Shown: positions 43,251 to 50,855 of the stretch, one piece after another | Layout: every line of letters begins with the position of its first letter | Position numbering within the stretch: position 1 is the first letter of the stretch | NCBI GenBank assembly: GCA_900551095.1 | Contig: URUJ01000010.1 | Span: 1-52,428, forward strand | Length of the DNA: 52,428 bases | Direction of reading: 5' to 3' | DNA from: an uncultured Anaerococcus sp. | Lineage (GTDB): Bacteria > Bacillota > Clostridia > Tissierellales > Peptoniphilaceae | Notes under the pieces: model-generated | Told to the model about the DNA's origin: nothing | Database searches by the model: none | What the model saw: the letters and a program-made list of their open reading frames with translations, nothing else | Translations under genes and position numbers: made by a program

Positions 43251-43838
43251 ATGACAAATCAAAAGAAAAGATCAGGTGCAGCTGGTATACTTATTGCAAT
43301 AATTGCTATAGTAGTTATTGCTTTGGTAATGATTGTGCCTACCTACAATAGACTTGCAGGAAGTCGTGAAAATGTAAACCAGGCTTATGCACAAGTTCAA
43401 AATGTTGTTCAAAGAAGGGCAGATTTAATACCAAATTTAGTAAGTACAGTTAAAGGTTATACAGATCATGAATCTGAGACACTTACAAAAGTCACAAATG
43501 CTAGAGCAGGTATTCAAAATGCTGAAAGTCCACAAGAACTTGCTGAGGCGAATGATGAGTTAACTAGGGCTATAGGCGATATTAATGTAGTGGTGGAAGC
43601 CTATCCAGAACTTAAGGCTGATACTCAATTTGTTCAATTAATGGACGAATTAGCAGGAACTGAAAATAGAATTTCCACAGAGAGAAAAAACTACAACGAA
43701 GCAGTACAAGAATATAACACAGATATAAAGAGATTTCCAACTAACTTAATAGCCAAATTTACAGGCTATGATGCTGCAGAGTACTTTAAGGCGGACGCTA
43801 GTGCTCAAGATGCACCAAAAGTAGATTTTGGAAATTAG
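43251..43838 (+). CDS. LemA family membrane protein
   Basis: 195 residues. One N-terminal membrane helix (about 12-32), then the LemA helical bundle: YNRLAGSRENVNQAYAQVQ, RRADLIPNLVSTVKGY, NYNEAVQEYNTDIKRFP. Function of the family is unclear. Twenty-four bases after nrdG with AGGAGG; paired with a TPM-domain protein downstream, a very common pairing across bacteria. Confidence 0.93.
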   Translation: MTNQKKRSGAAGILIAIIAIVVIALVMIVPTYNRLAGSRENVNQAYAQVQNVVQRRADLIPNLVSTVKGYTDHESETLTKVTNARAGIQNAESPQELAEANDELTRAIGDINVVVEAYPELKADTQFVQLMDELAGTENRISTERKNYNEAVQEYNTDIKRFPTNLIAKFTGYDAAEYFKADASAQDAPKVDFGN

Positions 43839-43878
43839 ACTAGTTTATAAGTTTAAGTAGGAAACAAAAGGAGTTATT

Positions 43879-44727
43879 ATGAGAAAGGCAAAACTAAAAA
43901 GATTTTGGCTATTACTTCTAGTATTTTTCTGCCTTTTTCAAACAAAGACTTATGCCAGCATTCCAAATCCAACAGATAATTATTACCTAGATGAATTAAA
44001 TCTTTTAGATGATAATACTAAGGAAAATATAAACAAAACCAATAGGCAACTTGAAGATAAAACAGGAAGTCAGGTTGTAGTTATGACCCTAGATAATCCA
44101 GAAAATCTTGAGGGAGCTTACTATGGTACGGAAATTTTCAATGCATGGAAGATAGGTAATCAGAAAAAAGACAATGGAGTATTAATTCTCTTACTAATGA
44201 GCGATAAAGAGGGAGAAAATCAAATAAATATCATCACAGGCTATGGTATAGAAGGTAGGTTAAATGATGGTAAAATTGGTAGAATAATTGATACATTCAT
44301 GCTTGATAACTTAAGAAATGGAGATTATTCTACCGCCCTTAATGAAGGCTTTAATGCTGTTGTTGGTGAAATTGCTGCTGAATATGATATAAAACTTGAA
44401 AAGGACTATACAGGATACCAAGATGAACTCGAGAATTCTTATAATGAAGAGGGTGGAATTTCTCTAGGAACTATTCTTTTTATGATAGTTGTTTTTGTAA
44501 TAATATCTAATTTTATAAATAGAAATAATTATCGAGGTGGTGGAGGCGGCTTCAGAAGAAGACGATACACCTATCCTAGATTCGGTCCGGGATGGTCATC
44601 TTGGAGCAGCTCTTCAGATTCTTGGGGTAGCTCAAGCTTTGGAGGAGGTTCCGGTGGTAGCTTTGGCGGAGGATTTTCCGGAGGTGGAGGTTCATCCGGT
44701 GGAGGCGGCGCTGGCAGAAAATTTTAA
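43879..44727 (+). CDS. TPM-domain membrane protein
   Basis: 282 residues. Signal peptide (cleavage near TYA|S), extracellular TPM domain at about 30-175 (YYLDELNLLDDNTKENINKT; GSQVVVMTL; INIITGYGIEGRLNDGKIGR), one membrane helix at about 196-214, then a Gly/Ser-rich tail of about 60 residues preceded by Arg/Tyr. The same layout (TPM, helix, GGG tail) occurs in YgcG-like proteins next to LemA. Their function is not established. Confidence 0.9.
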   Translation: MRKAKLKRFWLLLLVFFCLFQTKTYASIPNPTDNYYLDELNLLDDNTKENINKTNRQLEDKTGSQVVVMTLDNPENLEGAYYGTEIFNAWKIGNQKKDNGVLILLLMSDKEGENQINIITGYGIEGRLNDGKIGRIIDTFMLDNLRNGDYSTALNEGFNAVVGEIAAEYDIKLEKDYTGYQDELENSYNEEGGISLGTILFMIVVFVIISNFINRNNYRGGGGGFRRRRYTYPRFGPGWSSWSSSSDSWGSSSFGGGSGGSFGGGFSGGGGSSGGGGAGRKF

Positions 44728-44737
44728 GGAGTAAATA

Positions 44738-45244
44738 TTGAAGGGATATTTAGCAAGTCATTTTTTTAATGATGCTATGTTTAGATGGACAGAAGAACTA
44801 GCACAATTTATAGAAAGAAACACTAATCTTGATCTTTATGTTCCGCAAAGAAATTCTGATATAAATGATAAGAAAAATAACGATGCAACCATAACAGATA
44901 TAAAAATATCTCAAGCCGACACCGAAAGGCTGAAGGAAGCAAATATATTAATTGCAAACCTAGATGGTCTTACAATAGATGATGGTGTTTCAGCAGAAAT
45001 AATGGCTCACGGTATTATGGCTGAATTTGAAAAGGATAATAATATTGATTTTCCAAGACTTATTATCGGTATTATCACTGATATGAGATATATTGGCACA
45101 GGAGAAAATAAACTTTATAGAAATTTAATGATTATCGGTAAGGTCAAAGAACATGGTCACCTAGTTGTAGGCTATGCTGGAGATGATTCCTTTAAAAATG
45201 AAGTTGTTGACCTTATTAATGGTTTTATAAAAGATAATAAATAA
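44738..45244 (+). CDS. Nucleoside 2-deoxyribosyltransferase family protein
   Basis: 168 residues. Begins with TTG at 44738, preceded by AAGGAG. Exchanges bases between deoxyribonucleosides. Family blocks: KGYLASHFFNDAMFRWTEEL, ANILIANLDGLTIDDGVSAE (catalytic region with the conserved D and E), and a C-terminal HLVVGYAGDDSFK. Ten bases after the TPM gene and in the same direction as nrdDG, so it may be part of a deoxynucleotide supply operon (inference). Confidence 0.82.
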   Translation: MKGYLASHFFNDAMFRWTEELAQFIERNTNLDLYVPQRNSDINDKKNNDATITDIKISQADTERLKEANILIANLDGLTIDDGVSAEIMAHGIMAEFEKDNNIDFPRLIIGIITDMRYIGTGENKLYRNLMIIGKVKEHGHLVVGYAGDDSFKNEVVDLINGFIKDNK

Positions 45245-45316
45245 AAATTTAAAAGAATGAATCTTGTAAGTTTTTTGAAGTTGAGATTGACCGAATTTTT
45301 CAATGATAACTTAATA

Positions 45317-45398
45317 GGCTCTATAATAAATCGTGTTGGTAGATGTAAATAATGCTTCTAACGGCACGATTTTTGTATAAAAAAAAGATAGGGCTCTT
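45317..45398 (+). repeat. Palindromic element, copy A
   Basis: Starts GGCTCTATAATAAATCGTG, then TTGGTAGA, an imperfect inner complement (TTCTAACGGCACGATTT) and an A/T tail. It aligns colinearly with the reverse complement of copy B at 50708-50781 (shared GGCTCT, AATCGTGTTGGTAGA, TTCTA, CACG and T run), but has diverged and its hairpin has wobble pairs. The rest of the 45245-45424 spacer shows no gene. Confidence 0.6.
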
Positions 45399-45424
45399 GT
45401 TTTCTGACCTAAGTAGTGTTAATT

Positions 45425-45470
45425 AAAAGTGGTGGTTAGATAGCTTAGACTATCCAATCCACCACTTTTT
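45425..45470. terminator. Terminator after folT, possibly bidirectional
   Basis: AAAAGTGGTGG (45425-45435) pairs with CCACCACTTTT (45459-45469), with an inner GATAG/CTATC stem. T runs follow on both strands; it lies 20 bases past the folT stop. Confidence 0.85.
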
Positions 45471-45489
45471 GTTTTAAAATATAAATTAT

Positions 45490-46005
45490 TTACTTGATTT
45501 TTGGCATTACTTTTGATGCGAATAAATAAAGTAAGATATAATTTAAAATTCCATCAACTAATAGTTTTGGTGCTCTAGTTGCTAGTAATACTAAGTATGG
45601 TGTACCGTAGAGTTGACTTAACCAAAGTGGTGTCAAGAACATATGGTTTATACCAAAAACAAAGATTACTATAAGCAAAACTTCTACCTTTAGGCTGTAT
45701 CCCTTTTTTCTACAGTAAGTTGATATAAAACCTGGTACCATACCTGTAAGGATAGACCTTAAAGTAAAACCAAGATGAGGCACACCACCAGCGTTAATCA
45801 TAACACCTATTAGGTCTGCTACAAGTCCTGCTAGTCCTCCGTGAACTGGTCCTAGCATCATTCCAGCCATCATTAGTGGTAACGAACCAAATGAAAATTT
45901 CATGGTTGGCGTTATAAAAATACCAAAATACCTGGAAAGAATTATAGAAAGACCTGTTAACATAGAGGCTTTCACCATAGAATTTACGCTTATCTTTTTA
46001 TTCAT
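45490..46005 (-). CDS. folT: ECF transporter S component, folate type
   Basis: 171 residues, about five to six membrane helices. The block FGSLPLMMAGMMLGPVHGG and GLVADLIG resembles folate S components (FolT). Binds the vitamin and docks on a shared EcfAA'T energising module, not in this window. Folate specificity is supported by the THF riboswitch in its leader. GGGGAAAT precedes the ATG. Confidence 0.92.
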   Translation of the reverse strand: MNKKISVNSMVKASMLTGLSIILSRYFGIFITPTMKFSFGSLPLMMAGMMLGPVHGGLAGLVADLIGVMINAGGVPHLGFTLRSILTGMVPGFISTYCRKKGYSLKVEVLLIVIFVFGINHMFLTPLWLSQLYGTPYLVLLATRAPKLLVDGILNYILLYLFASKVMPKIK

Positions 46006-46018
46006 ATTTCCCCTTTCT

Positions 46019-46111
46019 ATCAGAGGTCAGCGGTTGCGATAAAGAATCGTAGGTTTCGTCTGGAAACAACAACCCATTTTCCAGCACTAATCGCTCTTTA
46101 TCTACTCTGAT
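46019..46111 (-). promoter_or_regulatory. Tetrahydrofolate (THF) riboswitch
   Basis: Read on the reverse strand: P1 ATCAGAG...CTCTGAT closes the element; P2 ATAAAGA/TCTTTAT; P3 CTGGAAA/TTTCCAG. The conserved bases AGTAGAT, GCGATTAGTG, ATGGGTTGT, GACGAA and CAACCGCT match the folT-type THF aptamer. P1 begins at the predicted transcription start. No terminator fits before the ATG at 46005, and the ribosome site is only a few bases after P1, so control is probably at translation. Confidence 0.88.
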
Positions 46112-46117
46112 AAGACT

Positions 46118-46145
46118 ATTATAAGCCATTATGGGAATTATTCAA
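46118..46145 (-). promoter_or_regulatory. folT promoter
   Basis: Reverse strand TTGAAT, 16 bases, TATAAT (46123-46118). The start at about 46111 is the first base of riboswitch helix P1. Confidence 0.75.
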
Positions 46146-46149
46146 AATT

Positions 46150-46902
46150 TTAATCAGGATTTAATATAAATCCCTGATCTTGTAGGGTTTTAAACATTTT
46201 ATTTCTATTTTTAATTGCACTACCTTGTTTTTTAGAAATTTGGCTTGAAAAAGATTCACTTTTCCTACCTGAATCTCTTAAATCATAATAGGTTGTCATT
46301 TCTTGATCATAATTTTTTATCATATCTAGATATGAATCATAAGTCTTATAGGAATTTTCATAAGTTTTTAGCTTTATATCAAGTCTTGGTTTAATTTGCG
46401 GATTCTGATTTGGAACGCCGAAACCAACGCCCACAGCGGGATATGTTAATTTTGGCATTTTAAGTAATTCTATTACATTTTTTGTATCATTATGTATGTT
46501 GCCAAAATAATTTGCTCCAAGACCCATAGATTCAACAGCAACTGTCAAATTTTGTGCTGCTATAATTGCATCTGTAAAGCCTTGGATAAACTTATCAAAA
46601 CTTATTATATTATCATTCTCAGTTCCCATTTCTTTGGCAATTTGATAATTTCTATTTAAATCAACAATGAAAATCCAAAGCTCAGTTGCCCTAGCCATAT
46701 ATTCCTGATTACCATTTTCGGCTAGCTTTTCTTTAATTTTTGGATCAGTTATCCTAATTACTGACATATTTTGCATGCCGTTTGAGGATGCTGACATATT
46801 TACCACATCTAGTAGGGTATTAATTGTAGTTTCATCTATCTTTTCGTCAGTAAATTCTCTTATAGTTCTATGATTTAATTGGTTTCTGATTGTTTGGTTC
46901 AT
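46150..46902 (-). CDS. NfsA-like FMN nitroreductase
   Basis: 250 residues from the ATG at 46902, which has AAGGAGG at good spacing; a longer frame to 47037 overlaps the divergent helicase and is rejected. Family start NHRTIREFTDEKI, ASSNGMQNMSVIRI, FTDAIIAAQNLTVAVESMGL (FMN-binding region) and YPAVGVGFGVP. NADPH-dependent reduction of nitro or quinone compounds. Divergent from the helicase with only 55 bases between starts. Confidence 0.88.
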   Translation of the reverse strand: MNQTIRNQLNHRTIREFTDEKIDETTINTLLDVVNMSASSNGMQNMSVIRITDPKIKEKLAENGNQEYMARATELWIFIVDLNRNYQIAKEMGTENDNIISFDKFIQGFTDAIIAAQNLTVAVESMGLGANYFGNIHNDTKNVIELLKMPKLTYPAVGVGFGVPNQNPQIKPRLDIKLKTYENSYKTYDSYLDMIKNYDQEMTTYYDLRDSGRKSESFSSQISKKQGSAIKNRNKMFKTLQDQGFILNPD

Positions 46903-46935
46903 AAGATCCTCCTTATTAATTAATACCCAAAGTAG

Positions 46936-46941
46936 TATAAT
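46936..46941 (+). promoter_or_regulatory. -10 box of the helicase gene
   Basis: TATAAT 16 bases before the helicase ATG, with TTATTA 17 bases upstream as a possible -35. The predicted start is at the AGGAGA ribosome site, so the leader is about 10 bases. It shares the 55-base gap with the nitroreductase promoter. Confidence 0.5.
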
Positions 46942-46957
46942 AAACCTAGGAGAAGTT

Positions 46958-49300
46958 ATGAAAATAAGGATATCAGTCAGAAATTTAATTGAATTTGTTA
47001 TGAGATCTGGAGATATTGACAATAGATTTAGAGACAATACTAGGATGTTAGAAGGAATCAGAGCTCATCAAAAAATTCAAGCTAAATATGATAAGACTTA
47101 CAAAAAAGAATATAAGCTAAAAAATACTACTACTTATAAGGACGTGATTTTTGAGGTTGAGGGCAGGGCTGACGGTCTTGGTATAAAAGATGGAATCTAT
47201 CTAATAGATGAGATTAAGTCCACTTCACGAAATCTTGACGAATTAACTGGGGATAATAAACTTCACCGGGCTCAGGCTCTTTGCTATGCATACTTTTATG
47301 CTCTTGATAAGAGCCTTGACAAAATGCTTATTTCATTAACTTACGTATCAGTTGAAAACTATAAGTCAAAGATTTTTGAAAAATTATTTACATTTGAAGA
47401 ACTTAAAGATTTTTATTTTAAACTTTTAGATGAGTATATTATATTTTCAAAGATTTTAGCTAGTAATATTGAAAGCCGTGACATTTCTATAAAAGATTTG
47501 GAATTTCCTTATAAGTCTTATAGAAAAGGTCAGAGAAAGATGGCTGTGGCTGTATACACTGCAATTTTAGATGAGAAAAATCTTTTTGTGGATGCACCAA
47601 CAGGTATAGGAAAGACAATTTCTACTATTTTTCCAAGTATAAAATCTATGCCAGAAAAGCTAACAGATAAGATTTTTTACCTTACAAGCAAAAACACTAT
47701 TGCAAAAGAAGCTCTAAAAAGTTTATATCTACTTAAAGATAATGGCCTATTTATTAAGGCTCTTAATATAACAAGCAAGGAAAAAATATGCTTAAATGAT
47801 GAAGTATCCTGTAATCCAATTGATTGTCCCTATGCCAAGGGTCATTTTGATAGGGTAAATGATGCCTTAAAAGATATTTTAGAGAATGAAAATATCATAG
47901 ATTATGATATAATTATCGAGTATGCAAAAAAATATATGGTTTGTCCACTTGAATTTGAACTTGATATTAGCAGCTATGTTGACCTTGTTATTTGTGATTA
48001 TAACTACGTTTTTGATCCAAATGTTTTTTTAAAGAGGTTTTTTGATGAAGTTATTGATTCTTATGTATTTTTGATAGATGAGGCTCATAACCTTCTTGAT
48101 AGGACAAGGGATATGTATTCTTTTTCTTTCAAAGATACTAACTTTTCATCTTTGGTAGAACTTTTAGATGAGAAAAAGGATAGAAAACTGAGGAAAAAAC
48201 TAGGAATACTTGTAGATGATTTCTACAAACTAGGAGAAATCTCTAAGACCGATTGTTATTATTTTACAAACGAATACATAGATATTTTGGATAAAGATTT
48301 AATTTCCTTATCAAAAACTATGGAGAAATTTTTAGTAGAAAAAACCGATCATTCTGCATATGGTGTTGTTTTAGACCTATATTTTGAAATAAATAAGTAT
48401 CTAAAAATTTCGGATTATTTTACAGAAGGTTTTTATAATGTGATATCTTATGATAAAGAAAGTATGGAGAGAAGTTTTGAGATAAAGTGTGTAGATCCGA
48501 GAGAAGTTCTTAAGAATAAATATAAACTTGCCAGAAGTTCCATATTTTTCTCAGCAACTTTATCGCCAATGGGTTATTTTGTAAAGAGTCTAGCAGGTGA
48601 AGATTCCTTAAAATTAAGGCTAGATATGCCCTTTAATCCTGACCATCTTTTGATTTTTAAAAGGAGTATTTCAACAAGGTATAGGGATAGGAATAGAAAT
48701 CTTGTGCTCATAGCAGAAGCAATTAATGATTTTGTAATAAGCAAAAAAGGTAATTATTTTATATTTTTCCCATCTTATTCTTATATGGAAGATGTTGCAG
48801 AATATTATAAGGACAATTTTGACGAGGATATAATCACTCAAGATAGAATAATGACGACTGAAGATAGGGTAGATTTTTTAAATGAATTTACTTATGAATC
48901 TAATAAAGTTGGTTTTTTAGTTCTAGGGGGGATATTTTCTGAAGGAGTAGATTTAATTGGTGATAGATTAATAGGATCTATGATTATTTCTGTAGGTATG
49001 CCTGGAGTTTCAAAAGAAAGAGACTTGATTAAGTATCATTTTGATAATGAAGGTTTTAATGGTTTTGATTATTCTTATACTTATCCTGGTCTAAATAAGG
49101 TATTTCAAGCTGCAGGAAGAGTTATTAGAGGAGAAGAAGATAGGGGAATAATTTATCTCTTAGATGATAGGTATTCTTGGCAAAAATACATGAATCTTTT
49201 CCCTAAGCATTGGACAAATCAAGTTACGGCAAATAATAAAAAAGATTTTAATAAAACAATAAACGAATTTTGGAGTATAGATGAAAAAGAGACAGACTAA
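46958..49300 (+). CDS. XPD/DinG-type iron-sulfur helicase with N-terminal nuclease-like domain
   Basis: 780 residues. Residues about 30-150 look like a PD-(D/E)xK (Cas4/RecB-like) domain: EVEGRADG, then IDEIKST (Asp84, Glu85, Lys87), then HRAQALCYAY. Helicase part: VDAPTGIGKT Walker A (211-220), four Cys of an XPD-type 4Fe-4S cluster (278, 285, 290, 329), DEAH at 374-377, motif VI AAGRVIRGEEDRG. A 5'-3' SF2 DNA helicase fused to a possible nuclease, probably in repair. AGGAGA precedes the ATG. Overlaps rlmD by 20 bases. Confidence 0.9.
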   Translation: MKIRISVRNLIEFVMRSGDIDNRFRDNTRMLEGIRAHQKIQAKYDKTYKKEYKLKNTTTYKDVIFEVEGRADGLGIKDGIYLIDEIKSTSRNLDELTGDNKLHRAQALCYAYFYALDKSLDKMLISLTYVSVENYKSKIFEKLFTFEELKDFYFKLLDEYIIFSKILASNIESRDISIKDLEFPYKSYRKGQRKMAVAVYTAILDEKNLFVDAPTGIGKTISTIFPSIKSMPEKLTDKIFYLTSKNTIAKEALKSLYLLKDNGLFIKALNITSKEKICLNDEVSCNPIDCPYAKGHFDRVNDALKDILENENIIDYDIIIEYAKKYMVCPLEFELDISSYVDLVICDYNYVFDPNVFLKRFFDEVIDSYVFLIDEAHNLLDRTRDMYSFSFKDTNFSSLVELLDEKKDRKLRKKLGILVDDFYKLGEISKTDCYYFTNEYIDILDKDLISLSKTMEKFLVEKTDHSAYGVVLDLYFEINKYLKISDYFTEGFYNVISYDKESMERSFEIKCVDPREVLKNKYKLARSSIFFSATLSPMGYFVKSLAGEDSLKLRLDMPFNPDHLLIFKRSISTRYRDRNRNLVLIAEAINDFVISKKGNYFIFFPSYSYMEDVAEYYKDNFDEDIITQDRIMTTEDRVDFLNEFTYESNKVGFLVLGGIFSEGVDLIGDRLIGSMIISVGMPGVSKERDLIKYHFDNEGFNGFDYSYTYPGLNKVFQAAGRVIRGEEDRGIIYLLDDRYSWQKYMNLFPKHWTNQVTANNKKDFNKTINEFWSIDEKETD

Positions 49301-50651
49301 GAATATAAAAATTAGCCAAATGAAATATCCAAATATTTCGATTGGTTATGATGAAAATGATAGAAAAGTCGAGTTTAAGGGAGGCCTATTGGGTCAAACT
49401 GTAAGAGTCAAGGCTGGAAAGAAAAACAAAGAAAGAATCAAGGGAAAATACATAGAACTCCTTGAAGAGTCAAAGCTTGAGAACGCTAGGGATTACTGTA
49501 AACAAGCTGATATTTGCGGAGGGTGCTCCTATCAAAAACTTGCTTATGAGACAGAGCTAATGCTAAAACATGGCATGATAAAAGATCTTTTTGATGAAAA
49601 TGGAATCAAATATAACAATGATATAAGCATAAATAGGTCACCGATAACAACTGGCTTTAGGAATAAAATGGAATATACATTTGGAGATGCTATAAAAGGT
49701 GGCTCACTTGTTCTTGGTCTTCATAGAAAAAGAAGGTTTTATGAAATAGTGGATTGTAAGAACTGCAATATTGTAGATTCTGATTTCAATATAATAAGAT
49801 CAAAAGTTCAAGAGTATTTTAGAGAAAAAGAAACTGACTTCTACAACAAGATGAGTAAAGAAGGGCTTTTAAGACACCTAGTTATAAGAAAAGCTATGCA
49901 TACTGGACAAATCATGGTAATATTAGTAACCACAAGCGATGCTACCCTTGACGAAACAAGGTTAAGATTATTCTTGCATATGCTCTTAGACCTTGATCTT
50001 GAGGGTAGAATATTTTCCGTTTACCACGTTTTAAATGATTCTGTAGCTGATGCGGTCATTCCTGAAAAAACAAAACTAATATATGGAAAAGAATACATAA
50101 CAGAAGAAATGATGGGCCTAGAATTTAGAATTTCACCATTTTCTTTCTTCCAACCAAATGTCTATACAGCAGAAAAACTATATCAAAAAGCTTTTGACCT
50201 TGCTGAAATTGACGAGACCATGGACGTATTAGACCTATATTCAGGAACAGGAACAATTACCCAACTAATGGCAAGCGTAGCAAGAAGTGCGACAGGTATA
50301 GAGATTGTAGAAGAAGCTGTAGAGAAAGCAAAAGAGAACGCCGAGCTAAACGGTCTTGATAATGTAAACTTTCTCTGTGGAGATGTCCTAGAAGAAATCG
50401 AAAAAATAGGAAATAAATATGATGTAGTAGTATTAGACCCGCCAAGAGCAGGCATAAGTCCAGCATCACTCGAAAAAATCCTAAATATAGACAGCAAAAA
50501 ATTTGTCTACATCTCCTGTAACCCAAAAACCCAAATGGAAAACATAACAACATTTTTAGAAAGAGGCTTTGAAATAAAAGACTACGAAATCTACGACCAA
50601 TTTCCAAATTCAAGACATGTGGAGACTATAGTATTGATGTCAAGACAATAA
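49281..50651 (+). CDS. 23S rRNA (uracil-C5)-methyltransferase, RlmD/RumA family
   Basis: 456 residues. TRAM-like N-terminus, iron-sulfur cysteines (DYCKQADICGGCSYQ and VDCKNC), then the methylase with SFFQPNVYTAEKL, VLDLYSGTGTITQLMA and the catalytic VYISCNPKTQMENI. Forms 5-methyluridine in 23S rRNA; the exact position (747 or 1939) cannot be told. GGAG in the helicase end serves as ribosome site. Confidence 0.92.
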   Translation: MKKRQTKNIKISQMKYPNISIGYDENDRKVEFKGGLLGQTVRVKAGKKNKERIKGKYIELLEESKLENARDYCKQADICGGCSYQKLAYETELMLKHGMIKDLFDENGIKYNNDISINRSPITTGFRNKMEYTFGDAIKGGSLVLGLHRKRRFYEIVDCKNCNIVDSDFNIIRSKVQEYFREKETDFYNKMSKEGLLRHLVIRKAMHTGQIMVILVTTSDATLDETRLRLFLHMLLDLDLEGRIFSVYHVLNDSVADAVIPEKTKLIYGKEYITEEMMGLEFRISPFSFFQPNVYTAEKLYQKAFDLAEIDETMDVLDLYSGTGTITQLMASVARSATGIEIVEEAVEKAKENAELNGLDNVNFLCGDVLEEIEKIGNKYDVVVLDPPRAGISPASLEKILNIDSKKFVYISCNPKTQMENITTFLERGFEIKDYEIYDQFPNSRHVETIVLMSRQ

Positions 50652-50707
50652 GATAAGAGGCTATAAAACTGTCGAAGTAGGTGGTTTTTAGGATTTTATA
50701 AGAAATC

Positions 50708-50781
50708 AGTTCTATAATAAAATAAAAAACGTGTTGGTAGAAAAATCGTCTACTTCTACCAACACGATTTTACAAAGAGCC
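50708..50781 (-). repeat. Palindromic element, copy B
   Basis: CGTGTTGGTAGAA (50730-50742) and TTCTACCAACACG (50754-50766) form a perfect 13 bp stem with an 11-base loop. Outer ends read AGTTCTATAATAAAA on the left and, in reverse complement, GGCTCTTTGTAAAA on the right. It resembles two facing transposon ends with the middle missing. It lies between rlmD and the copB-type gene. The hairpin followed by ATTTT could also end rlmD transcription. The rest of the 50652-50855 spacer shows no gene. Confidence 0.65.
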
Positions 50782-50855
50782 AGTACTTACATCTCTTTTT
50801 TTCCTTTAAAACTATTGTATCTTGATACTTTAAGGAGTTTCAATCATTCGATCTG

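Noticed and set aside
46903..47037. Longer nitroreductase start overlapping the helicase
   Set aside because: Hydrophobic extra residues have no family match; the ATG at 46902 has a perfect ribosome site.
46958..49300. Helicase as a CRISPR Cas3/Cas4 component
   Set aside because: No repeats or other cas genes are in the window, and the helicase part is XPD/DinG-like.
50257..50613. Antisense frames over rlmD
   Set aside because: Leu/Ser-rich shadows of a well-supported gene.
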